Positions 14,959 to 21,209 of a DNA stretch of 36,689 nucleotides are shown piece after piece. Positions within the stretch are counted from its first letter, which is position 1. Each line of letters begins with the position of its first letter. The position numbers were made by a program, and so were the translations under genes. The notes beneath the pieces are model-generated. The model worked only from the letters and a program-made list of their open reading frames with translations, was not told the DNA's origin and made no database searches. The DNA is from an uncultured Lachnospiraceae bacterium (lineage in GTDB: Bacteria; Bacillota; Clostridia; Lachnospirales; Lachnospiraceae): the NCBI GenBank assembly GCA_910586755.1, contig CAJUJM010000087.1, positions 1 to 36,689 on the forward strand, in the 5' to 3' direction.

Positions 14959-16132
14959 CAATGCCTTCCGCTTTCTTTACAGGGCTTCCACCCCGCCGCG
15001 GAGGCCTGGGCCCTATAAATTGATAAAAATATGTTTTCATCATTCCGTTATAAATCTTTCGGTTTTTATCTGCCTTGCAGCCAATAGCCCGCTCCGCGTC
15101 TTCATAAGCCGTAATCAGATACATAGACCAGGAGTCCAGGCCTTTGTAGCGCTCTCCAATTTCCCGGTATAAGGCCGGCAGATTCTCTTTTTCTTCAATC
15201 CTCTCCCCATAAGGCGGGTTGGAAATAAGAAAACCATATTTCTTTGGATGACTTAAAGCGCTTATGGGGCGCTGCTGAAAATGAATCAGGTGATCCACCC
15301 CGGCTGCATGGGCATTGGCTCTGGCTGCCTTTACAATATCTCCGTCAATATCATAGCCCTGGATATCCGTCTCTACAAAGCGATCTACCTGTTCCCGGGC
15401 TTCATCCATGGCCTCATACCAGTATTTTCTCGGAATCAGGCCTTTCCATTCTTCCGCCAGAAAGCCTCTCTCCATTCCCGGCGCAATGTTGGCGGCCATC
15501 ATGGCAGCTTCAATAGGGAAGGTGCCGCTCCCACAGAAGGGATCCACTAAAATCCGGTCCTTGTTCCATGGGGTCAGCATCAAAAGGGCGGCTGCCAGGG
15601 TTTCCGTAATGGGCGCTTTGCTGGTTAACGCCCGGTATCCCCTCTTATGAAGGGATTCCCCGCTGGTGTCGATCCCGACAGTCACCACATCTTTCAGCAA
15701 AAATACCCTTAGTGGGAAACTGGCTCCGGTTTCCGGAAACCAGGTAATTCCATAGTGAGATTTCATTCTCTCTACCATAGCCTTCTTCATAATAGACTGG
15801 ATATCCGAAGGGCTGAACAGTTTACTTTTAATGGAGGACGCCTTAGCCACCCAGAACTTGCCATCCTGCGGCAGGTAATCCTCCCAGGCAATCGCTCTGG
15901 TTCCCTGAAACAGCTCTTCAAAGGTAGTTGCAGAAAAGCTTCCCACTTTTAACAGAATACGCTCTGCTGTACGCAAAAATACATTGGATCGGCAGATCGC
16001 CTCTTCATCGCCGATGAAGGTGACTCTTCCGTCCTCTACCCGGGAGATCTCGTATCCTAAATTATAGATTTCTTTTTTTAGCACCGCCTCCAGGCCAAAA
16101 TGACAGGGTGCAATTAATTCGATTGTTTTCAA
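14951..16132 (-). CDS. THUMP-domain class I RNA methyltransferase (YpsC/RlmL-like)
   Basis: 393 residues. An N-terminal ferredoxin-like/THUMP RNA-binding part (about 1-160) is followed by a Rossmann methyltransferase domain. The SAM-binding motif DPFCGSGTFPIEAAM is near 197-211 and the catalytic NPPYGER near 304-310, the signature of N2-guanine RNA methyltransferases. E. coli RlmL acts on 23S rRNA; the precise target of this single-domain Firmicute version is inferred only. It follows yfcE by 33 bp and its end overlaps the peptidase lipoprotein gene, forming the core of a five-gene operon. Confidence 0.92.
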   Translation of the reverse strand: MKTIELIAPCHFGLEAVLKKEIYNLGYEISRVEDGRVTFIGDEEAICRSNVFLRTAERILLKVGSFSATTFEELFQGTRAIAWEDYLPQDGKFWVAKASSIKSKLFSPSDIQSIMKKAMVERMKSHYGITWFPETGASFPLRVFLLKDVVTVGIDTSGESLHKRGYRALTSKAPITETLAAALLMLTPWNKDRILVDPFCGSGTFPIEAAMMAANIAPGMERGFLAEEWKGLIPRKYWYEAMDEAREQVDRFVETDIQGYDIDGDIVKAARANAHAAGVDHLIHFQQRPISALSHPKKYGFLISNPPYGERIEEKENLPALYREIGERYKGLDSWSMYLITAYEDAERAIGCKADKNRKIYNGMMKTYFYQFIGPRPPRRGGSPVKKAEGIGD

Positions 16133-16165
16133 CTGGTTATCCTCATTTCAGGCAAAGGCTGCTCT

Positions 16166-16708
16166 TTACAGTTTTACTTGTTTTACCACATCCCCGTCCA
16201 GAGAGAAAATGGTAAAAACAGTATCCTCTAAAAGAGCATATGTGTTGGGGTTTCCTCCCTTGGGAATAGAGACGGATCCGGGATTCAGCACCGTAATTTC
16301 TCCTGCCTTTTCCGCTTTCAGCAGGTGGGTGTGGCCATGAATCAGAATGTCCCCCGGCTGCATGGGCGGCAGATGCTCCTGATTGTACACATGACCATGG
16401 GTAGCGTAAAAAGTTTTGCCATTAAAGGCCAACAGCCCATAGTCTGCCAGAATAGGGAATTCCAGCACCATCTGATCTACCTCGGTATCGCAATTGCCCC
16501 GAATGGCGTAAATTTGATTTTTGTATTGGTTCAGCATAGCAATCACCTGCCGGGGATCATAGTCCCTGGGCAAATCGTTGCGCGGGCCATGGTACAGGAT
16601 ATCTCCAAGGAGTACGAAACGGTCCGCGCCGGACTGCCGGTATATTTCCAGAAGCTTTCCGCAAAAATAGGCGGATCCATGGATATCAGAAGCAAATAAT
16701 ACTTTCAT
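16166..16708 (-). CDS. yfcE: Phosphodiesterase YfcE
   Basis: 180 residues, the usual YfcE length. Metal ligands occur in order: SDIHG (8-12), LGDILYHGPRNDLP (35-48), GNCD (72-75), THGH (104-107) and HGHTH (124-128). The insert YHGPRNDLP is characteristic of YfcE rather than the smaller MJ0936 type. E. coli YfcE hydrolyses artificial phosphodiesters in a metal-dependent way; its natural substrate is not known. GGAG precedes the start by eight bases. It is the first gene of the operon that runs to 12492, and its 5' leader is highly palindromic. Confidence 0.93.
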   Translation of the reverse strand: MKVLFASDIHGSAYFCGKLLEIYRQSGADRFVLLGDILYHGPRNDLPRDYDPRQVIAMLNQYKNQIYAIRGNCDTEVDQMVLEFPILADYGLLAFNGKTFYATHGHVYNQEHLPPMQPGDILIHGHTHLLKAEKAGEITVLNPGSVSIPKGGNPNTYALLEDTVFTIFSLDGDVVKQVKL

Positions 16709-16752
16709 CGGCGGTTCTCCTAATTTGTTTTTTGTCTCGTGGTTTTATTTTA

Positions 16753-16830
16753 TGATGCCAGGGGCAAAAGGTCATGTATAAAATGCGGAGCAATCCGTTG
16801 GCATCAGGGGTCAAAATACCTTTTGACCCC
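16753..16830 (-). other. Palindromic leader element before the yfcE operon
   Basis: Two nested inverted repeats: GGGGTCAAAA (16807-16816) pairs with TTTTGACCCC (16821-16830) over a 4-base loop, and TGATGCCA (16753-16760) pairs with TGGCATCA (16799-16806). Inside the second lies a CGGA-TTGC-TCCG hairpin. The start of the element on the minus strand can instead pair with ACCTTTTGCCCC near 16757-16772, giving a rival long-range fold. No U-run follows, so it is not a simple terminator. A partly deleted relative lies near 33337-33357, which suggests a repeat family. Confidence 0.6.
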
Positions 16831-16836
16831 AACATC

Positions 16837-16865
16837 ATTTTATAGCCAAGGTCTAATCTTGTCAA
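16837..16865 (-). promoter_or_regulatory. Promoter of the yfcE operon
   Basis: On the minus strand TTGACA (16865-16860), 17-bp spacer, TAAAAT (16842-16837). The -35 abuts the rhodanese stop codon. Predicted start is at about 16830, exactly the first base of the GGGGTCAAAA hairpin. Confidence 0.7.
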
Positions 16866-16866
16866 T

Positions 16867-17178
16867 TCAATTCCGAATCATATGAGCGCCTCTGTAATAG
16901 GTAATTCCGCTCATAACGGATGCTGCCGGAATCCCTCTCTGGGCGGCCATTCTGGCAGCCTGAAGGCTGATGCCGCCTCTGGCACAGTAAAAGATTACCG
17001 GAGGACCGGAAGCCAGTTCCGAAAGCCGGAGGGCCAAATTGCAATATGGGATATTTACTGCTCCCCGGATATGACCCGCCTGGTAATCAGCCGGTGTCCT
17101 CAAATCCACAAGCTGCATGGGAATACCGGCATTTAAACGGTATTCCAGGTCCCACAGGGAAATCATGCCTACGCCCAT
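16867..17178 (-). CDS. Single-domain rhodanese-like protein
   Basis: 103 residues, one rhodanese domain. The N-terminal signature VDLRTPADYQAGHIRGAVNIP (about 24-44) and the active-site loop YCARGGIS with Cys65 are intact. Such proteins carry sulfane sulfur as a persulfide on the cysteine; the donor and acceptor here are unknown. Cytosolic, no signal peptide. AGGAG lies eight bases before the ATG. A candidate structured RNA with an intrinsic terminator sits directly upstream (17204-17301), so expression may be set by premature termination. The -35 box of the next operon overlaps its 3' end. Confidence 0.88.
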   Translation of the reverse strand: MGVGMISLWDLEYRLNAGIPMQLVDLRTPADYQAGHIRGAVNIPYCNLALRLSELASGPPVIFYCARGGISLQAARMAAQRGIPAASVMSGITYYRGAHMIRN

Positions 17179-17203
17179 CTACTCATCTCCTTGCCTTTAC
17201 TTT

Positions 17204-17301
17204 AAAAATCCGCCGCCGGTTAGGCGGCATAAGTTAAGGTATGCCCCATGCGCCCGCCAGACTTTTCTGTATGGTGGCGCGTCCGCTGCCGGGCGCATGC
17301 A
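17204..17301 (-). ncRNA. Candidate structured leader RNA with terminator, upstream of rhodanese
   Basis: On the minus strand a perfect 9-bp stem CATGCGCCC/GGGCGCATG (17299-17291 with 17255-17247) encloses further paired segments. It is followed by GGCATA pairing with TATGCC (17245-17240 with 17231-17226), then an intrinsic terminator GCCGCC/GGCGGC (17228-17223 with 17217-17212) ending in TTTTT at 17204. The middle hairpin and the terminator share three bases, so they exclude each other, as in a riboswitch expression platform. No known riboswitch class is recognised. It may instead be a free small RNA. Confidence 0.5.
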
Positions 17302-17306
17302 GGTTT

Positions 17307-17336
17307 ACTATAAGATAGTATATTCAGGCAAGGCAA
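17307..17336 (-). promoter_or_regulatory. Promoter of the candidate leader RNA
   Basis: On the minus strand TTGCCT (17336-17331), 18-bp spacer, TATAGT (17312-17307), placing the start at about 17300, at the first base of the 9-bp stem. Confidence 0.5.
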
Positions 17337-17462
17337 GAATGTCCATTTCCTCTCCCACTGCTGGTTTCTGGCAGCGAAAAAGAGCCTGTCACGCATACGC
17401 GCAGCAAGCCCTTCTCCTATTTTGTCTGTGTTTTTCGAAAACCTGCCTGTTAATTTCCCGGC

Positions 17463-17627
17463 TTAGTTTCTGCTGCTGTTCTTGCTGGAATTCTGGCTGG
17501 AATTCTTGCTGTTGTTCTGGCTGGAATTCTTGCTGGAGTTTTCCGCTTTGTTTTTGCTGGAATTCTCCGTATTATTGCGGCAGTTTTTAGAAGTGTTGTC
17601 TTCCATGTCTCTGTAGTTGTTGTTCAT
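17463..17627 (-). CDS. 54-residue Asn/Ser/Lys-rich small protein
   Basis: The reading frame begins MNNNYRDMED and is then built from repeated NSS(K/Q) units to the stop. Asn, Ser and Lys make up most of it, with no hydrophobic core, so it is probably unfolded or binds nucleic acid or wall polymer. GGAGGT lies seven bases before this ATG; an earlier ATG at 17633 is too close to it. A promoter lies about 30 bases upstream. The composition resembles minor spore proteins of Firmicutes, but no family is recognised. The low-complexity DNA could also be chance, though the ribosome site and promoter argue for a gene. Confidence 0.65.
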   Translation of the reverse strand: MNNNYRDMEDNTSKNCRNNTENSSKNKAENSSKNSSQNNSKNSSQNSSKNSSRN

Positions 17628-17652
17628 TGTCATGACCTCCTAACTATTTTTT

Positions 17653-17691
17653 GTTACGAGGTTAGTATGTCTCTTCTTTTAGAAAATATTC
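17653..17691 (-). promoter_or_regulatory. Promoter of the Asn-rich gene, possibly sporulation-type, with CGTAAC at the start site
   Basis: On the minus strand GAATA (17691-17687), 17 bp, then CATACTA (17669-17663). This fits the GHATR/CATNNTA form used by forespore sigma-G. It can also be read as TTGAAT-18-CATACT for the housekeeping factor. CGTAAC (17658-17653) follows the -10 by five bases, as at other wall-associated genes in this window. Confidence 0.45.
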
Positions 17692-17699
17692 AAAAATTA

Positions 17700-17729
17700 T
17701 AACAGTTCAGACGGACAAGAAGATGCCGC
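17700..17729. repeat. Copy B of the short dispersed repeat
   Basis: TAACAGTTCAGACGG on the plus strand matches 13 of 15 bases of the flank at 10154, but the following 18-base block (17712-17729) is the exact reverse complement of the one at 10168-10185. The block overlaps the stem of the neighbouring hairpin. Confidence 0.5.
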
Positions 17730-17770
17730 AAAATGAAACCACAAATCCTTTGATCTCATTTTGCGGCATC
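17722..17770 (-). terminator. Long-stem hairpin after the NlpC/P60 gene
   Basis: A 15-bp perfect stem, GATGCCGCAAAATGA with TCATTTTGCGGCATC, loop of 19 bases, ten bases past the stop. The T-run on the minus strand is poor (TTCTTGT), so it may also protect the mRNA 3' end. Confidence 0.6.
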
Positions 17771-17779
17771 CCGCCGGTA

Positions 17780-18550
17780 TTATCCCAGCACATTCACAAT
17801 CCGTGCCGGTGTGCGGTAATTCCAAGGAGAAAGCTTTACTCCGGTTCTTTCTGTGGAAGCGTGGATAATCTGACCGTTTCCCACATACATCCCAACGTGA
17901 TTGATAGAATTGCCGCTGCCATAACAGATTAAATCACCCGGCTGCATCTGAGCCGCAGTAATGGCAATTCCCGCTCCTGCCTGGCCGCCGGAAGTCCTGG
18001 GAAGGGAAACGCCCGCGCCATTGAGCATAACAAAACTGGTGAATCCTGAGCAGTCTACTCCGGTCAATGGGTTGCTGCCGCCATAGCGGTAGCTGCAGCC
18101 CAAATACTGCATAGCGTAATCTACTACCTGCTGCCTGCGGTTTGCTGCGGTTTCTCCGGTTCTGGCTTCTTTCAGACTTGCTGCTGCAGTTTCTGCTGCT
18201 GCCGCCATCTCTTCGTCCCCGGCCGTTTCCAGCTCTACTGCTTCTTTACAGGAAAGATATCCTTCCTCGTCTCCAACCTGTACTTTCAGCCAGCCGTCCT
18301 CTGTTTCCTCCATCAGAGGAAAGCTGTCGTCCATCTCTGCTTCCATAAGAAGCTCTCCATTTACGGTATCCGTATGAATCACTGCCGATTCTCCTACTAC
18401 TTTAACCAAATACTGGGAGGATGCTGTCCCCGGCCCATGATAAATTGCCGTGGTATGATTGACAGTTCCTGCAAATGATGTCATAGATGCTGCTGCAAAT
18501 ACGGAACAAAAAGCAAAAATTCCTGTTGTTTGTCTTAATGTATATTTCAT
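17780..18550 (-). CDS. Secreted SH3-like/NlpC-P60 peptidoglycan endopeptidase
   Basis: 256 residues. A signal peptide (about 1-27, ending TSFA-G) exports it. An SH3-like region (about 40-105) probably binds the wall. An Ala/Glu-rich linker leads to the C-terminal NlpC/P60 domain (about 140-256) with catalytic Cys in DCSGF, His in HVGMYVG and the third residue in IIHAS. Such enzymes cut gamma-D-Glu/diamino-acid bonds in stem peptides. It has a consensus promoter and a 5' leader with three (C/T)GTAA(C/T) motifs shared with the paralogue at 34077-34832, so the two are probably co-regulated. Confidence 0.93.
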   Translation of the reverse strand: MKYTLRQTTGIFAFCSVFAAASMTSFAGTVNHTTAIYHGPGTASSQYLVKVVGESAVIHTDTVNGELLMEAEMDDSFPLMEETEDGWLKVQVGDEEGYLSCKEAVELETAGDEEMAAAAETAAASLKEARTGETAANRRQQVVDYAMQYLGCSYRYGGSNPLTGVDCSGFTSFVMLNGAGVSLPRTSGGQAGAGIAITAAQMQPGDLICYGSGNSINHVGMYVGNGQIIHASTERTGVKLSPWNYRTPARIVNVLG

Positions 18551-18576
18551 ATGTACTCCTAATCTTAATTATAATA

Positions 18577-18623
18577 ATTACGCTTTTATCTTATTTTGTT
18601 ACATAATTATTAAATTTATTACG
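18577..18623 (-). promoter_or_regulatory. Three (C/T)GTAA(C/T) motifs in the hydrolase leader
   Basis: On the minus strand CGTAAT (18623-18618), TGTAAC (18603-18598) and CGTAAT (18582-18577) are spaced 20 and 21 bp apart, about two helical turns. The first covers the predicted start site. They resemble half-sites of WalR, which controls wall hydrolases in Firmicutes, but WalR sites are usually 11 bp apart. Confidence 0.5.
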
Positions 18624-18628
18624 AGCAC

Positions 18629-18657
18629 ATTATAACTCTTCTTCTATTTTGTGTCAA
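18629..18657 (-). promoter_or_regulatory. Promoter of the first NlpC/P60 gene
   Basis: Perfect consensus on the minus strand: TTGACA (18657-18652), 17-bp spacer, TATAAT (18634-18629), in the 126-bp gap after ftsH. Confidence 0.9.
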
Positions 18658-18676
18658 GTATTTTAAAAAAGCACAT

Positions 18677-20530
18677 TTATCCTAAAATATTCATAAACTC
18701 CTGGCCGGTAATGGTCTCCTTCTCCAACAGATAGGCGGCCAGCTCATGAAGCTTTTCCTCATTTTTGGCAAGGATGTCCTTTGCCTTCTCATACTGCTCT
18801 TTTACCGTGGCGATAACTTCATCATCAATCTCTTTGGCAGTCTCCGGCGAACAGGCCAGGGAGGTGTCGCCGCCCAAATATTGGTTGGTTACGGTCTCCA
18901 GGGCCACCATGCCAAACCGGCTGCTCATGCCGTAGCGGGTTACCATGGCTCTGGCAAGTTTGGTGGCCTGCTCAATATCATTGCTGGCTCCGGTAGTAAT
19001 GGAATGGAAAATCAGATCCTCTGCCGCCCGGCCGCCGGTAAAAGTGGCGATTTTATTCAGTGCCTCTTCCCGGCTCATTAATACTCTCTCGCCTTCCTCC
19101 ACCTGCATGGTATAGCCCAGTGCCCCGGATGTTCTGGGAATAATGGTAATCTTGTGCACCGGCGCTGAATGATTCTGACAGGCTGCCACCATGGCATGGC
19201 CAATCTCATGATATGCGACAATTTTCCTCTCCTTTTCGGAAACAGCCGCATCTTTTCTCTGATAACCGGCAATAACCACCTCCACGCTTTCTTCCAAATC
19301 CTCCTGAAGCACCACGCTTCGTCCCATACGGACTGCCCGCAGGGCGGCTTCATTGACAATATTGGCAAGCTCTGCGCCGCAGGCTCCGGAGGCCGCCCGG
19401 GCTACTGCGTTAAAATCCACGTTGTCTGACAGCTTCACTTTGGCTCCGTGAACCCGCAGAATCGCTTCCCTGCCTTTCATATCCGGCAGCTCCACGGGAA
19501 TCCGCCGGTCAAACCGGCCTGGCCGCAGCAATGCCTTATCTAAGGATTCCGGCCGGTTGGTGGCTGCCAGAATTACCACACCTTTACGGCCATCAAAACC
19601 GTCCATCTCTGTGAGAAGCTGGTTTAAGGTCTGTTCTCTCTCATCATTGCCTCCCATTCCACCTGCGCCGTCCCTTTTCTTTCCGATAGTGTCTATCTCA
19701 TCGATAAAGACAATACAGGGAGCCTTTTCGTTTGCCTGTTTAAACAGATCCCGAACTTTAGCCGCGCCCATTCCCACAAACATTTCCACAAACTCAGAGC
19801 CGGAAATGGAGAAAAAAGGCACGTGAGCTTCCCCTGCCACTGCTTTGGCAAGAAGGGTTTTACCAGTTCCGGGAGGGCCTACCAGCAGCGCGCCTTTGGG
19901 AAGGGTGGCGCCAATATCCGCATACTTTTGGGGATTGTGAAGGAAATCCACAATTTCTTTTAGCGCTTCTTTGGCTTCTTCCTCCCCGGCTACGTCTGCA
20001 AAGGTTTTTCCAGTCTCATTCTCCGCGTAAATTTTGGCATTGGATTTTCCAAAGGTCATGGCGTTCCCGCCCATACGCTTCCCTATAATTTTGGACATAA
20101 CAGTGCCGATTATCACAAACATGAGAATAGGCATTACCCATGAAAGGATAAAGTTTGCCACCGGGTTAGGCTCTGTGGGAATCTCAGCGGCAAAAATAAC
20201 CCCCTGCTTCTGCAATTCCACATTCAGCTCTTCGTCGGGCCATACCCAAATACCGGTTTTATAAACCCCGGGCTTCCCCTCCTCATCATTGGCAATAAAA
20301 ATCAGAGTATTTTCATTTTCCTTTGACACAGTAGTAACATTGCCTGCATACACCTGCTCTTTAAATTCATTGTAGGTCACCAATTGGACCTGGGTCTTAA
20401 ATAAAGAAGAAAATCCCATGGCATTGATGATAAATGTAATGATCATAATAATCACATAGTAATATAAAAACATTTTCATCGGGTTTTTGCCTGGGCCGCC
20501 GTTTCCCGGCTTGCGTTCCTTTGTCTCCAT
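18677..20530 (-). CDS. ftsH: ATP-dependent zinc metalloprotease FtsH
   Basis: 617 residues. Two membrane segments (about 20-40 and 125-145) flank an extracytoplasmic domain. The AAA+ module has Walker A GPPGTGKT (about 217-224), Walker B FIDEID and second-region-of-homology residues in TNRPESLDKALLRPGRFD. The M41 protease domain has the zinc motif HEIGH. FtsH hexamers extract and degrade membrane and unstable cytosolic proteins. The length and all motifs are normal. The start ATG has GGAG upstream. It is divergent from marR, and the 205-bp gap holds both promoters and a palindrome between them. Confidence 0.97.
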   Translation of the reverse strand: METKERKPGNGGPGKNPMKMFLYYYVIIMIITFIINAMGFSSLFKTQVQLVTYNEFKEQVYAGNVTTVSKENENTLIFIANDEEGKPGVYKTGIWVWPDEELNVELQKQGVIFAAEIPTEPNPVANFILSWVMPILMFVIIGTVMSKIIGKRMGGNAMTFGKSNAKIYAENETGKTFADVAGEEEAKEALKEIVDFLHNPQKYADIGATLPKGALLVGPPGTGKTLLAKAVAGEAHVPFFSISGSEFVEMFVGMGAAKVRDLFKQANEKAPCIVFIDEIDTIGKKRDGAGGMGGNDEREQTLNQLLTEMDGFDGRKGVVILAATNRPESLDKALLRPGRFDRRIPVELPDMKGREAILRVHGAKVKLSDNVDFNAVARAASGACGAELANIVNEAALRAVRMGRSVVLQEDLEESVEVVIAGYQRKDAAVSEKERKIVAYHEIGHAMVAACQNHSAPVHKITIIPRTSGALGYTMQVEEGERVLMSREEALNKIATFTGGRAAEDLIFHSITTGASNDIEQATKLARAMVTRYGMSSRFGMVALETVTNQYLGGDTSLACSPETAKEIDDEVIATVKEQYEKAKDILAKNEEKLHELAAYLLEKETITGQEFMNILG

Positions 20531-20562
20531 GAATCCGTCTCCTTTTCTTTTGGATTAGCTTT

Positions 20563-20591
20563 AAAATAGCCCGTTTTCTATTATTTGTCAA
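20563..20591 (-). promoter_or_regulatory. ftsH promoter
   Basis: On the minus strand TTGACA (20591-20586), 17-bp spacer, TATTTT (20568-20563). Confidence 0.7.
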
Positions 20592-20600
20592 TAGATCATA

Positions 20601-20616
20601 GTAAATATTTATTTAC
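20601..20616. promoter_or_regulatory. Palindrome between ftsH and marR promoters, candidate MarR operator
   Basis: GTAAATA and TATTTAC form a perfect 7-bp inverted repeat around TT. It lies 9 bp from the ftsH -35 and 12 bp from the marR -35. Size and position suit a MarR dimer site controlling both. Confidence 0.5.
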
Positions 20617-20628
20617 TTTTTACTTTTA

Positions 20629-20657
20629 TTGACTTTTGTTTACAACTATGGTAAAAC
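20629..20657 (+). promoter_or_regulatory. marR promoter
   Basis: TTGACT (20629-20634), 17-bp spacer, TAAAAC (20652-20657); the -10 is weak. Confidence 0.5.
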
Positions 20658-20665
20658 ACAATTGA

Positions 20666-20707
20666 TACCCTCAGCGAACAAGGGCAGATGCTTGTCCACT
20701 GAGGGTA
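20666..20707 (+). other. Hairpin in the marR 5' leader
   Basis: TACCCTCAG (20666-20674) pairs perfectly with CTGAGGGTA (20699-20707), with an inner ACAAG/CTTGT pair. No U-run follows, so it is not a terminator. It lies between the promoter and the AGGAGG site and could be a leader RNA or a DNA operator. Confidence 0.45.
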
Positions 20708-20735
20708 CGACCCATAAATACCTTAGGAGGAAATC

Positions 20736-21209
20736 ATGTACTCAGATACAGGAATCCAGCATTTTTTAGAATTTTCTATTCGGTTTTTGTCCTTTTCCAA
20801 AAACCATTTTCGCAAAGAAAATGAGCTGCGGGCCGATTCACTGGCCTTCCATGCCCTGGTTAATCTCCAGATCCTTTCCAGGCAGGAGCTAACCATGTCA
20901 GAACTGGCTCAGGAGATGATGATTACCAAGCAGCAGCTTACCCGTCTGGTGAATGATCTGGAAAAGCAGGGTCTGGTTGAGCGTGTCCACAACCCTGTTA
21001 ACCGCCGCCAGGTCTACATCCACATTTCCTCCAAAGGCATCTCTCTGCTGGAGGAAGTAAAAAAAGCCATGGCAGAGCACGCTGCGGCTGCCATGGCTGT
21101 ATTTGATGATGGAGAAAGGGCGGAAATCGACGCCTGTCTGACCCGGTTGACAGAACTGTTCTCTAAACTGGATGGTTTTGGCGGTTCCCATGTGTTTCCT
21201 CTCTTTTGA
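20736..21209 (+). CDS. MarR-family transcriptional regulator
   Basis: 157 residues. The winged helix-turn-helix runs from about 45 to 110: LTMSELAQEMMITKQQLTRLVNDLEKQGLVERVHNPVNRRQVYIHIS, summarised here by its helix start LTMSELAQEMMITKQ and the wing NRRQVYIHIS. Flanking helices provide dimerisation. AGGAGG lies five bases before the ATG. Its stop codon directly abuts the end of the ABC exporter gene on the other strand (21209/21210). MarR proteins are often beside such exporter pairs, so regulation of the exporter is plausible, although the exporter has its own distant promoter and attenuator. Confidence 0.92.
   Translation: MYSDTGIQHFLEFSIRFLSFSKNHFRKENELRADSLAFHALVNLQILSRQELTMSELAQEMMITKQQLTRLVNDLEKQGLVERVHNPVNRRQVYIHISSKGISLLEEVKKAMAEHAAAAMAVFDDGERAEIDACLTRLTELFSKLDGFGGSHVFPLF

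Noticed and set aside
17204..17301. SRP RNA, 6S RNA or a known riboswitch
   Set aside because: None of the conserved core sequences I know for these classes is present.
17467..17580. Microsatellite-like or CRISPR-like repetition
   Set aside because: The repeats are codons of an Asn/Ser-rich ORF (NSSK/NSSQ units), with no spacers of constant length and no cas genes.
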